This document shows positions 34,436 through 41,903 of a stretch of DNA of 64,000 nt, one piece after another. The DNA comes from Sorangium cellulosum So ce56. GTDB lineage: Bacteria > Myxococcota_A > Polyangia > Polyangiales > Polyangiaceae. The stretch covers positions 620,001 through 684,000 of the forward strand of contig NC_010162.1 of assembly GCF_000067165.1 (NCBI RefSeq), written 5' to 3'. Within the stretch, counting starts at the first letter, position 1, and each line of letters starts with the position of its first letter. Made by a program: the position numbers and the translations under genes. Under the pieces are notes generated by a model. The model was not told the origin of the DNA. It was given only the letters and a program-made list of their open reading frames with translations, and ran no database searches.

Positions 34436-35286
34436 CCACCGTGTATGAAATTCGAGTTGCGCCCGTGTACGTGAAATCTGGAGCGCTGTACCTCGGGCCC
34501 AAGATCGTCCGCGCAGGCGCGCTGACTCCGGGGCCCGTTACGGTCCGCGTCAAGGGCGCGCCCGCGCTCTCGTTCTCTGGCCTCCTCAACGCGGGGCACG
34601 GCGTACGAGGTCTTCGTCAGCTGCATGACGCGCTCGGCTTGCAGGCCGGCCAGGTCCTGCAGATCATCGTAGAATCTCCGAACGTCATCGTGATCGTTCA
34701 AACCAGGACCGGCCCCCTTCAAGGTCGACCAATCGCAGGGACGCGTCGCAGTCGAGGTGTTAAGTACAAGCCGCTGAGCGCTGTGCATAAGGAATTCATT
34801 GCGGCCGAGATCTGCCGACTGGTACGCGTCGCACGCGACGCGGCGCATCCTTCGCGGCGGACGGCAAGGTTCTTGATCGATTCGTTGCTCTGGTGCTGGA
34901 CGGCAGATGGGATCGACGATCTTGGCGATGCGGGGCGAGACAAGCTGAAGTACGATTTTGACCATCAAAGACATACCCGGGCCGCTAAGGAACTGTGGAT
35001 CAGTAACGGCCGTCGCCCGACCGGCCTCAGGCACGAGCACGCGGTGCCCAGAAAAGAGCTCCTCCGTTGCTTGCTCGAATCCCCGCAGCCTCGGACCGAG
35101 CCGGAGACGCTCGAGTTTCTGGAGCGTCTCTGCTTCGCGGTCATCGTCACCAAGGACGAGGACGCAAAGTTCAAGGGTTCGTTGGGTGACGCGATGCCCG
35201 GGCCTTGGAACTGTGACGCGACACGAGAGCAACGCTTTGAGCGATATCGAGCCGTTGGCCTTCGAGACGACATTGTCGAGCCGTAG
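34432..35286 (+). CDS. Unknown cassette protein coupled to the MltR-like gene
   Basis: 284 residues overlapping the MltR-like stop by four bases. The N-terminal 100 residues are beta-rich (YEIRVAPVYVKSGALYLGPKIVRAG, AGQVLQIIVESPNVIVIVQTR). The C-terminal part is helical and contains KYDFDHQRHTRAAKELW and LRHEHAVPRKELLRCLLE. The HEHxVPR motif is suggestive of a metal-binding or nuclease-like site, but this is only an impression. It ends seven bases before an attC site, as cassette genes should. Confidence 0.75.
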   Translation: MTTVYEIRVAPVYVKSGALYLGPKIVRAGALTPGPVTVRVKGAPALSFSGLLNAGHGVRGLRQLHDALGLQAGQVLQIIVESPNVIVIVQTRTGPLQGRPIAGTRRSRGVKYKPLSAVHKEFIAAEICRLVRVARDAAHPSRRTARFLIDSLLWCWTADGIDDLGDAGRDKLKYDFDHQRHTRAAKELWISNGRRPTGLRHEHAVPRKELLRCLLESPQPRTEPETLEFLERLCFAVIVTKDEDAKFKGSLGDAMPGPWNCDATREQRFERYRAVGLRDDIVEP

Positions 35287-35292
35287 GGCGCG

Positions 35293-35378
35293 GCCCAACT
35301 CAGCGATGGAGACCGACGTGGTGGGCAGGCTCGCTTCGCTCGCCAGCCCACCACGCGGCTCATCGCCAGTCGTTCGAC
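35293..35378 (+). other. attC recombination site 1 (86 bp)
   Basis: R'' core GCCCAAC at 35293-35299 and R' core GTTCGAC at 35372-35378 (one base off the GTTRRRY consensus). The arms pair: GCGATG with CATCGC, GTGGTGGGC with GCCCACCAC. The centre is GGCTCGCTTCGCTCGCC, the GCTTCGC loop shared by the other two sites. It starts seven bases after the preceding gene's stop. Confidence 0.82.
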
Positions 35379-35504
35379 GCCAGAGCGCGTAGCCGACGGT
35401 TGTTGTCGCCCAACACCTGATGCGGGGCGGGAACGCCGCGGGGCAAATCGCGTCGTCGCCGATGTCACCGCGCCACGCCACGAAGTCGCCGGCCGGCGAC
35501 GGTC

Positions 35505-36617
35505 GTGGTAGCGCTGCTCCTGATGGCGAAGGGCAACCGCACGGCGACGACGCGCGAGATTCGATCATCGCAGCGACAGCGGCGTGTTCGCGTCTACACC
35601 GCCTGGCACCCGGTGCTCGTCGCGCTCCTGGAGCACGTGCTCCCCGAGGGCTGGTACCAGTGCATCTCGGAGTTCCAGCTCGCCCGCGAGCCGCTCCGCG
35701 TCGACATCGTCATCCTCCGTCGCAGCCGTCGCGGAGCCCCACCCAGGCCGCGCCTGCTCACGAGCGTGGTGGGCGAGCTGGCCGAGCACACGCTCGTGCA
35801 CTTCAAGGGGCCGACCGACGAGCTCGAGCGCGACGACGCGCGCATGCTCCTCGCGTACGCGCTCCAGTACCTCGTGGTCGCCGAGATCGAAGCTCCCGCC
35901 GCGGTCGCCCTCCGCGTGCTCGCGCCCCGCCTGACCCCGCGCTTCACCGAGGCGCTGACGTCGCTCGGCTGCACGCTCACACCGACCGGGCCGGGCACGC
36001 ACGAGGGGCGGCTCGGTGTCTTCCCGCTGCGGGTGGTGGAGACGGTGCCCGCCAACGCTCGCGAGGGCGAGCATCTGCTGTACACTGTGACCCCTGGGAT
36101 GGTCGCCGACCCCGGCGGCATCCCGGCGCTCTCCCCGGCGGAGGTCGCGGTGTTTTGGGCGCTCCTGGAGCATGTCGAGCAAGTTCGACACCCCCTCCCG
36201 GGGCAGAGGAAGCGGCACATGAAGGACGAAAAGCGGGTCGTCGAGAGCTTCGAGCAGGCGCTGGCACGCCTCGTTGCGCGGCTGCCGCCCGAGCAGCGCC
36301 TCGCGGGGCTCGCCCCGGAGCAGGTGCTGCAGGCGTACGCGCCCGAGCAGCGCCTCGCGGGGCTCGCCCCGGAGCAGGTGCTGCAGGCGTACGCGCCCGA
36401 GCAGCGCCTCGCGGGGCTCGCCCCCGAGCAGCGCCTCGCCGGGCTCACCGAGGCGCAGGCGGTGCTCGCGTTGCCGGACGCGATGCTTCGTGCGTTGTCG
36501 GCGGAGTACCTCGCGACGCTGCCCCGCCAAACCCAAGCGGCGATTCAGAAGCGCCTCGGGGCGGCATCGGGGCGGCAGCCCGCGCGCCGACGAAAGACGC
36601 GCGGCCCTTCGAGATGA
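35505..36617 (+). CDS. Rpn-like putative PD-(D/E)xK protein with internal repeats
   Basis: 370 residues (364 if the ATG at 35523 is used; neither start has a good ribosome binding site). Residues about 20-150 look like the Rpn/transposase-associated nuclease fold: WYQCISEFQLAREPLRVDIVILRR, with a candidate Asp and Glu pair. Residues about 262-315 are near-perfect PEQRLAGLAPEQVLQAYA repeats, followed by a basic tail (RQPARRRKTRG). The whole gene sits between attC1 and attC2, so it is a single-gene cassette. Confidence 0.75.
   Translation: MVALLLMAKGNRTATTREIRSSQRQRRVRVYTAWHPVLVALLEHVLPEGWYQCISEFQLAREPLRVDIVILRRSRRGAPPRPRLLTSVVGELAEHTLVHFKGPTDELERDDARMLLAYALQYLVVAEIEAPAAVALRVLAPRLTPRFTEALTSLGCTLTPTGPGTHEGRLGVFPLRVVETVPANAREGEHLLYTVTPGMVADPGGIPALSPAEVAVFWALLEHVEQVRHPLPGQRKRHMKDEKRVVESFEQALARLVARLPPEQRLAGLAPEQVLQAYAPEQRLAGLAPEQVLQAYAPEQRLAGLAPEQRLAGLTEAQAVLALPDAMLRALSAEYLATLPRQTQAAIQKRLGAASGRQPARRRKTRGPSR
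36288..36449 (+). repeat. 54-bp in-frame tandem repeat within cassette gene
   Basis: Units at 36288-36341 and 36342-36395 are identical; partial 27-base units follow at 36396 and 36423. They encode PEQRLAGLAPEQVLQAYA. Identity at the DNA level points to recent expansion by slippage or recombination and to length variation between strains. Confidence 0.9.
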
Positions 36618-36674
36618 CGACGGGAGAACGCAAGCCGCGGTGGTGGTCGCGTGATTCGTTCTTCCTGACCGGGC

Positions 36675-36760
36675 GCCGAACAAGCCAATGCGGCTGCCGG
36701 TTCGGGCAACCGCGCTTCGCGCGGCGGCCCGAACCGCAGCAGATTGGCGAGGCGTTGGGC
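36675..36760 (+). other. attC recombination site 2 (86 bp)
   Basis: R'' core GCCGAAC (36675-36681) and R' core GTTGGGC (36754-36760). Arms: GCCAAT pairs with ATTGGC, CGGTTCGGGC with GCCCGAACCG. The centre is CCGCGCTTCGCGCGG. Unpaired bases between arms give the asymmetric bulges typical of attC. It is 57 bases after the Rpn-like gene. Confidence 0.9.
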
Positions 36761-36990
36761 CGCCGGGCGTCATGCTGCACGGGTGGGCCTGCGTGACCGC
36801 GGCCTCCCAGGCCCGACGAACGAGAGCCGTGGACATGTGCGCAGCGGGAGCGCAATCCACCGGCGCCTGCCTAGCTCTCGATCGGGGCCCGCTTCCACGG
36901 CCAGGGTACGCGGGGCCTCATGACGACGCCACTCGGTACGACGGCGCTCCGTCCGCCAGGGATCGCGCTCGAAGATCCAAGATGCGGGAT

Positions 36991-37399
36991 ACCCGCTCGT
37001 GCTCGAGAACTGGAGACAGCCTATCTTATGCCGAGATGTCATCCAGGCCGCCCGCCAGCAGGTCACGATCGGCTGGTGGGCGCGGCGAGACGAGTTCGAG
37101 CTGTTCCTCTCCGACCCGGTGCTGACCGAAGTGCGCCGGGGCGACCCCGCGGCAGCCGCTCGGCGCTCGGGGCAGCCGCGGGGATCGCTGTCCTGTCAGG
37201 AGCCGAGGAAGCGGAGACGCTTGCCGCGGCCCTCATCAAGCAGGCTGCCATGCCCGCAAAGGCAATCGTCGACGCCGCGCACGTGGCCATTGCGGCCGTT
37301 CATGGCCTCGAATTTCTGCTGACATGGAACTGCACGCATATCGCGAATGCCACGATGCGGCCACGCATGGAGTCCACAAGTGCATCCGTCGTGATGTGA
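36991..37399 (+). pseudogene. Frameshifted PIN-domain (VapC-like) toxin gene
   Basis: Family-like sequence is split between frames. Frame 3 carries RDVIQAARQQVTIGWWARRDEFELFLSDPVLTEVRRGDPAAA. Frame 2 then continues as AGIAVLSGAEEAETLAAAL and DAAHVAIAAVHGLEFLLTWNCTHIANA, the PIN-domain C-terminus with its acidic and TWN motifs. At least one shift occurs near 37160-37180, and the N-terminal LETS-like segment appears in a different frame again near 37010. No intact frame remains. The cassette lies between attC2 and attC3; 36761-36990 holds no gene. Confidence 0.7.
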
Positions 37400-37425
37400 G
37401 CATTGGAGCTGTCTTGACGCCCCCG

Positions 37426-37511
37426 GTCTAACTCCGCATTGCAGACCGACGGTCCTTGCAGGCTCGCTTCGCTCGCCAGCCCGGCCCGTGGCTGAACGCG
37501 AGACGTTGGGC
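37426..37511 (+). other. attC recombination site 3 (86 bp)
   Basis: R'' core GTCTAAC (37426-37432) and R' core GTTGGGC (37505-37511). The centre GGCTCGCTTCGCTCGCCAGCC is almost identical to that of attC1. The 12-mer GTTGGGCAGACG beginning at the R' core is repeated at once at 37517, a duplicated core. Confidence 0.85.
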
Positions 37512-37629
37512 AGACGGTTGGGCAGACGATTGCGCTGAGCGTGGCACAGCAGAGGAGACCGATCGGCTGCGCGTCGGTGCCTTACGGCGCCGAGCTTGCT
37601 TGCCGCGACGGCCCGTCGTAAACTAGGAC

Positions 37630-38052
37630 ATGGCCGTTCAAGCCGTTACGGTAAACCTGCCCGAGCCGCTGTACGAGCGCCTGGCTCGCCGCGCGCAGAA
37701 GACGCAGCGAACCGTAGAGGCCGAGCTCCTCGACGCGGTGACAACGTCCCTCCCTGACGAGCCCGACGAGCTGCCGGCCGACATGGCGGACGCCATCGCC
37801 GCGCTGCACTTGCTGGGTGATGAGGAGCTATGGCGGGCCGCCAGGCAGGGCCTCGCCCCGGAGAAGGCGGCGGACCTCGAGGCGTTGCACCTCAAGCGCC
37901 AGAGCGACGGGCTCTCCGCTTCGGACGTCGAGGCGCTCGCGACGCTCATGAAGGAGTACACGCGGATCATGCTGGTTCGTTCCCGATCTGCCGCCTTGCT
38001 CAAGCAGCGAGGTCATGACGTCTCGGTGCTTCACCAAGGACATGAGCCGTAG
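37630..38052 (+). CDS. RHH-type antitoxin-like protein
   Basis: 140 residues. The N-terminus VTVNLPEPLYERLARRAQKTQRTVEAELLDAV is a ribbon-helix-helix-like DNA-binding segment. The rest is helical and acidic. It overlaps the HNH gene start by 11 bases, so the two are coupled. It is reminiscent of antitoxin/partner proteins found in front of HNH or PIN genes; a regulatory or neutralising role is an inference. First gene after attC3. Confidence 0.78.
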   Translation: MAVQAVTVNLPEPLYERLARRAQKTQRTVEAELLDAVTTSLPDEPDELPADMADAIAALHLLGDEELWRAARQGLAPEKAADLEALHLKRQSDGLSASDVEALATLMKEYTRIMLVRSRSAALLKQRGHDVSVLHQGHEP

Positions 38053-38470
38053 CTACGTCGGGAGGGCGCTGCGTGAGCAGGTCGCCAGTGAGGCGCGCCA
38101 TCGCTGCGGCTACTGCCTGACCTCGGCGCGCATCATCGGCACGCCGATGGAGATCGATCACATTGTACCCGAGTCGCTGGGCGGACCTACTACAAGGGAA
38201 AACCTCTGGCTCGCATGCTCGATGTGCAACGACCACAAGGGGAATCGAATCGCTGCTCCCGACCCGCATACCGGTGAAGTCGTGCGTCTCTTCAACCCAC
38301 GACAGCAGGTCTGGCCGGATCATTTCTGCTGGAGCACGGAGGGATCTCTGATCATCGGCAAGACGCCGACTGGTCGAGCTACGATCGCTGCGGTTCGCCT
38401 GAACCGCGTCGAGCTCGTGGAAGCCAGGCGAGGCTGGGTCATCGCTGGTTGGCATCCGCCGGAGGATTGA
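38042..38470 (+). CDS. HNH endonuclease
   Basis: 142 residues. A complete HNH motif: zinc pair Cys22/Cys25, EIDHIVPESLGG (Asp39, His40), Asn54, zinc pair Cys59/Cys62 and His65 in CSMCNDHKGNR. All catalytic and zinc ligands appear intact. I chose ATG 38042 because relatives begin just before the RALREQV-like helix. Cotranslated with the RHH protein upstream. It could be a toxin, restriction or homing-type nuclease. Last recognisable gene of the integron. Confidence 0.9.
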   Translation: MSRSYVGRALREQVASEARHRCGYCLTSARIIGTPMEIDHIVPESLGGPTTRENLWLACSMCNDHKGNRIAAPDPHTGEVVRLFNPRQQVWPDHFCWSTEGSLIIGKTPTGRATIAAVRLNRVELVEARRGWVIAGWHPPED

Positions 38471-38473
38471 ACC

Positions 38474-38671
38474 ATGGAGAACCTGGCGCGGCTCGCCGAC
38501 TTCGTGCGGTGCCTGGCGCGGGGCGCGGAGCAGCTCAACCTGGTCTTCCCGGAGGAGAGCCCGGCCCTGGCGGAGCGCGACCGGCTGGGCGAGGCGCTCC
38601 TGCCGGAATGGACGGAGAGGTTGCGGCGGGTCCGCAGCGCTAGCGCGCCGCGTTCTCGATCCGGCGCGGCT
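38474..38671 (+). other. Possible gene start or fragment with strong ribosome binding site
   Basis: An ATG eight bases after GGAGGATT, directly behind the HNH stop, opens MENLARLADFVRCLARGAEQLNLVFPEE. The frame then runs antisense into the gene at 38672-39538, where it is not believable. It may be the remnant of a truncated gene at the integron's end. Confidence is low. Confidence 0.3.
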
Positions 38672-39538
38672 TCAGACCGGCGCGCCTGCCGGCTCGACCG
38701 GCGCCGGCTCGGGCGGCGCCGGCTCGTCGGGCGCGGCGGCGCTGCCGCGGCGCTTCGGGCGGAGCCGCCGCAGGGCGTTGCGGAACGAGGTGGCGCTGAA
38801 GCGGCGCTTGACCTCGGGCATGTCCCAGCAGGCGTTGATGCCGGCGGCGCGCGCCTCGTTCCCGAGCAGCGTGGCATAGGTCACGATGGAGTTGCGGAGC
38901 ACCAACGCCTCTTCCCGGTTGCGCAACCCGAGGATGCCGAGCAGATCGCGGCCGCTCACCTCGTCGAGCAGCGCGCTGCCTTCGCGCAGGAAGTCTTCGG
39001 TGAGGCCGACGGGCGCAAGGCGGGCCTGGTGCTGCTGGGCGAGCCGGAGCAGCATGGCGAGATCGCTTGTCTCCTCGGTGAGCGTGCCGCTCGTGTTCAC
39101 GTCGGCGAACTGCTCGGCGACGTCCGGCTCGAACGCGAACGCCTGGTCGGCGAACGCCTTGAGGCGCGCGCGCCAGGGCCGGCTCGCCTTGATCACCTGG
39201 TCGATGGGCCGCACCTGATAGGCGCCGGTGCGCTTGCCCTCGCCGAACCAGAGATTCGCCGTGTCGAGGAGCTGGATGGCGCCGCGGAGCAGCGCGCGAC
39301 GCTCGGGGCCATAGGCCTTGCTCGCGAGCTGCGCCTGGTGCTGGACGACGGCCAGATAGAGGTCCCGGAGCTCCGTGAGGGTGGTCGAGACGGGTTGGCT
39401 CGGCTCCATGACCTCGCGGACGATGCGGTCCATCTCGGGCCGCGCGGTATCGAGGATGGCCTGGAACTCCGCGGGGGTCGCGACCGCGCGGGTTTCCTTC
39501 AGGACTGCGTGTTGTTCTTGTGAGAGTTCGATTCCCAT
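38672..39538 (-). CDS. Conserved-looking hypothetical protein
   Basis: 288 residues, GGAGGTAGG before the ATG. Mostly helical, hydrophilic, soluble (VLKETRAVATPAEFQAILDTARPEMDRIVREVMEPSQPV, LRDLYLAVVQHQAQLASKAYG), ending in a Pro/Ala-rich tail. No motif or family recognised. Its upstream region carries the 22-bp tandem array, which may control it. Confidence 0.7.
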   Translation of the reverse strand: MGIELSQEQHAVLKETRAVATPAEFQAILDTARPEMDRIVREVMEPSQPVSTTLTELRDLYLAVVQHQAQLASKAYGPERRALLRGAIQLLDTANLWFGEGKRTGAYQVRPIDQVIKASRPWRARLKAFADQAFAFEPDVAEQFADVNTSGTLTEETSDLAMLLRLAQQHQARLAPVGLTEDFLREGSALLDEVSGRDLLGILGLRNREEALVLRNSIVTYATLLGNEARAAGINACWDMPEVKRRFSATSFRNALRRLRPKRRGSAAAPDEPAPPEPAPVEPAGAPV

Positions 39539-39671
39539 AACCTACCTCCAGTGAAGGTGGCGAGCGGGCGAGCGTAACACCGCGGTTGAGCCCGGGGCGA
39601 CACAGACGGACGCAGCCGTCCGGAGAGCACGTTCTCAACGCCGGGGGGCTGCGCCGGCGCGCCCGGGGCGC

Positions 39672-40005
39672 GTCCCAGCAGGCCGGGCGCGAACCCAGCA
39701 GACCGTGGAGCGCGGCCAGCGGGCCGGAGAGCTCGGCCAGCGCCGCCGAGACGGCCGGGAATCGTGCCAGCAGATCCGAGGAGACGTACCAGCAGATCCG
39801 GAAAGCCGTACCAGCAAGCCCGAGGAGCCGTACCAGCATGTCCGAGGAAGCGTACCAGCGGATCCGAGGAGGCGTACCAGCAGATTCGGAGAGCCGTACC
39901 AGCATGTCCGAGGAGCCGTACCAGCATGTCCGGGGAGCCGTACCAGCAGGTTCGAGGAGCCGTACCAGCAGGTCCGGGGAGCCGTACCAGCGGGTGCTGG
40001 CACGC
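39672..40005. repeat. 22-bp tandem repeat array (11 clear copies)
   Basis: Eleven head-to-tail 22-base units from 39764 to 40005, consensus near GTACCAGCANGTCCGAGGAGCC. About four more decayed units extend back to about 39672. There are no spacers and the unit is not a multiple of three, so it is not coding and not a CRISPR. It fills the 950-base gap (39539-40489) between two divergent genes; the rest of the gap, about 40090-40489, shows no other signal. Confidence 0.9.
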
Positions 40006-40489
40006 GTCCCGGGGTTGCTGGGGAGCCGCCGGAACGTGCTGGCACGGCGCCGGGAGGTGCTGGCACGGCGCTCGATGACGGCGCCCTTGCGGTTGTCCGG
40101 GCGGGGCGGCGAAGAGTCCCCATCGCGTGCAGCAAGGCGAACAATGCAGGATTCTATCTGGACGAAATCCTTGGGGTTGAGCTGCTGTGATGCCCGGCCT
40201 CCGTCTGCGCTCCACAGACTGCGAGGGCTAGGGCGCCGCTGCCGAGCGCGTGGCGGCCGACGCGGCGGCGCGCGACGACGCGCGCTCGTCCCGAAATGTG
40301 CCTCGGCTGCGACGGCGATGTCGTTAGGAGCTCGACGACACCTGCCGCAAACGTTGCGGCGACGGAGCCAGTAGTTTATGTCTGGGAGGGGGCCTTCCTC
40401 GAGTGGTCGGCGCTTGTCGGACGCGTCGAGATGCCCTTCGCGACGCACGCCAAGGTCCGGAGCGTCGTCCCCCGCGAGGAGATTTTCTC

Positions 40490-41014
40490 ATGAGGCACCC
40501 TGAATTGGGGAACTGGATGGCTGCCTGGATCACCCGGACGGCGGTTCGAGCCGCACCCATGGCCACCGCCGCTGCTGTCGCGGCGCTCGCCCTCGCGGGC
40601 TGCACGTTTGGCGATGACCCGCAGAGAGCTCAGCCCATCGTCGGGCACTGGTTCGATCAGAACTGCGTCCCCGTGGAGTGCTTGTTCGAATGTTGTCAGG
40701 GGTGGAATTATGATAAAGATCCGAACCTCCACGGGGGAAATTGGTATGGTCCTCAGTGCGAGGAAATCCGGACAAGGAATTCTGCTTATTCGGAGTACGT
40801 TTATTTGATGTTGCTGGAGCAGAATTGGTGTACTGAGGATTTTACCTTCTTCGAATCGGGGTACTGCGCGATCGTTGATCCCCCCGACGTCATCAAAGAG
40901 TTCGGGCCCGATGGACAGCCCGTGTATGCGGGGTTGCGCTTCTTGGTTTGCCCGCCGCGGGGACAGCCAGCTGCGCACCCCATGGAGGATGTGGAGCTCA
41001 TCCCCGAGGAGTGA
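40490..41014 (+). CDS. Cys-rich lipoprotein, unknown
   Basis: 174 residues from an ATG seven bases after GAGGAGA. The signal region is long (about 37 residues) and ends in the lipobox ALAGC. The mature part contains CVPVECLFECCQGWNYD and further cysteines. Unusually AT-rich and Tyr/Trp-rich in the middle (SAYSEYVYLMLLEQNW). It directly precedes an exported protein gene, probably in one operon. Confidence 0.7.
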   Translation: MRHPELGNWMAAWITRTAVRAAPMATAAAVAALALAGCTFGDDPQRAQPIVGHWFDQNCVPVECLFECCQGWNYDKDPNLHGGNWYGPQCEEIRTRNSAYSEYVYLMLLEQNWCTEDFTFFESGYCAIVDPPDVIKEFGPDGQPVYAGLRFLVCPPRGQPAAHPMEDVELIPEE

Positions 41015-41020
41015 GGGGTC

Positions 41021-41893
41021 GTGGTGGTCATGCCTGCGCGCATCCTCGCGATCGCCATCATCGTCGCCTCCGCCTTCGTCCGACCTTCGAAGGTGTTCGC
41101 TCACGCGGGCCCCTGCGCGGCCCCTGAGCCCTTCAACGGGTTCTGGGGCGTTGGGCAGCTCCAGCTGAGACAACGCGTGGCGGGAATTCCGATCCTCGCC
41201 ACGACGCGCTTTTCGTACAGGCAGATACGATACTCTCCCTGCGCCGGCGGGATGCCCGTGTTCCCTCTTGGGATCGGCGAAGCGAGCATGAGCGTGGGGG
41301 TACCTCTCTTCGACAACCGGCGCGGCGGGTGGCTGCTGCAAATGGCCGCCAAGGGGCAGGGCTCGCAGAGGCCGAGCGAACCCCTGAGCGGTGTCATCAC
41401 CGGCGCACCCGCCACCGCGGGTCACATCAACCTTTGGGGGACCGCGCTGCCGTTGATCCAGCTCACGGGGGCGGCGTCGGCGGCCATCATGCCGCAGTCC
41501 TCAGACGTTCCCCTGTCGATTGCGTATCTCGGCGGTGTGCGGTTCTATGCTCTTCATGGCAAGCACGCGCAAGCGAACTTGGGGATCATGGTCGGCGGCA
41601 AGAATGCTGTCGTCAACGCCGTCCCCTCGCTCTCGGTCCGGGGCAGCGACCTGGCGATATGGGGTCATAAAGTCGCGATCGGATCAGAGCTCCGCGCACC
41701 CATCGAGTTCTCTGGTGGCCCGATACCCGTTCGGTGGCGGCTCTGGGGCGCCTTGACCTTCGCGGTCGACAAGCCGGACGATGGGAGGAGCGACCACGCG
41801 CGCGACACGCAAACGCCCTGGTCTTCCTCCGACCTGGTCGGTTCACCCATCGAAGCCCCACCCACCCAGACGGTCTGGGAGATGACGCTATGA
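41021..41893 (+). CDS. Exported hypothetical protein
   Basis: 290 residues. The signal peptide is hydrophobic (ILAIAIIVASAFV...FAHAG). The mature part is Gly- and hydrophobic-rich with short beta-like segments (GGVRFYALHGKHAQANLGIMVGG, WRLWGALTFAVD), suggesting an outer-membrane or beta-barrel-like protein. The start may be GTG 41021, GTG 41024 or ATG 41030. Follows the Cys-rich lipoprotein by six bases; function unknown. Confidence 0.65.
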   Translation: MVVMPARILAIAIIVASAFVRPSKVFAHAGPCAAPEPFNGFWGVGQLQLRQRVAGIPILATTRFSYRQIRYSPCAGGMPVFPLGIGEASMSVGVPLFDNRRGGWLLQMAAKGQGSQRPSEPLSGVITGAPATAGHINLWGTALPLIQLTGAASAAIMPQSSDVPLSIAYLGGVRFYALHGKHAQANLGIMVGGKNAVVNAVPSLSVRGSDLAIWGHKVAIGSELRAPIEFSGGPIPVRWRLWGALTFAVDKPDDGRSDHARDTQTPWSSSDLVGSPIEAPPTQTVWEMTL

Positions 41894-41903
41894 GCGCGTT
41901 CGT

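Noticed and set aside
38530..38632. Possible attC after the HNH gene (GCTCAAC ... AGGTTG)
   Set aside because: Outer bases pair, but the interior is not palindromic and the R' core does not match; length differs from the 86-bp sites.
38474..39523. A 349-residue protein antisense to 38672-39538
   Set aside because: Only the first part, before the overlap, has support from a ribosome binding site; the remainder is shadow sequence.
39764..40005. CRISPR array
   Set aside because: The 22-base units are contiguous with no unique spacers and no cas genes are nearby.
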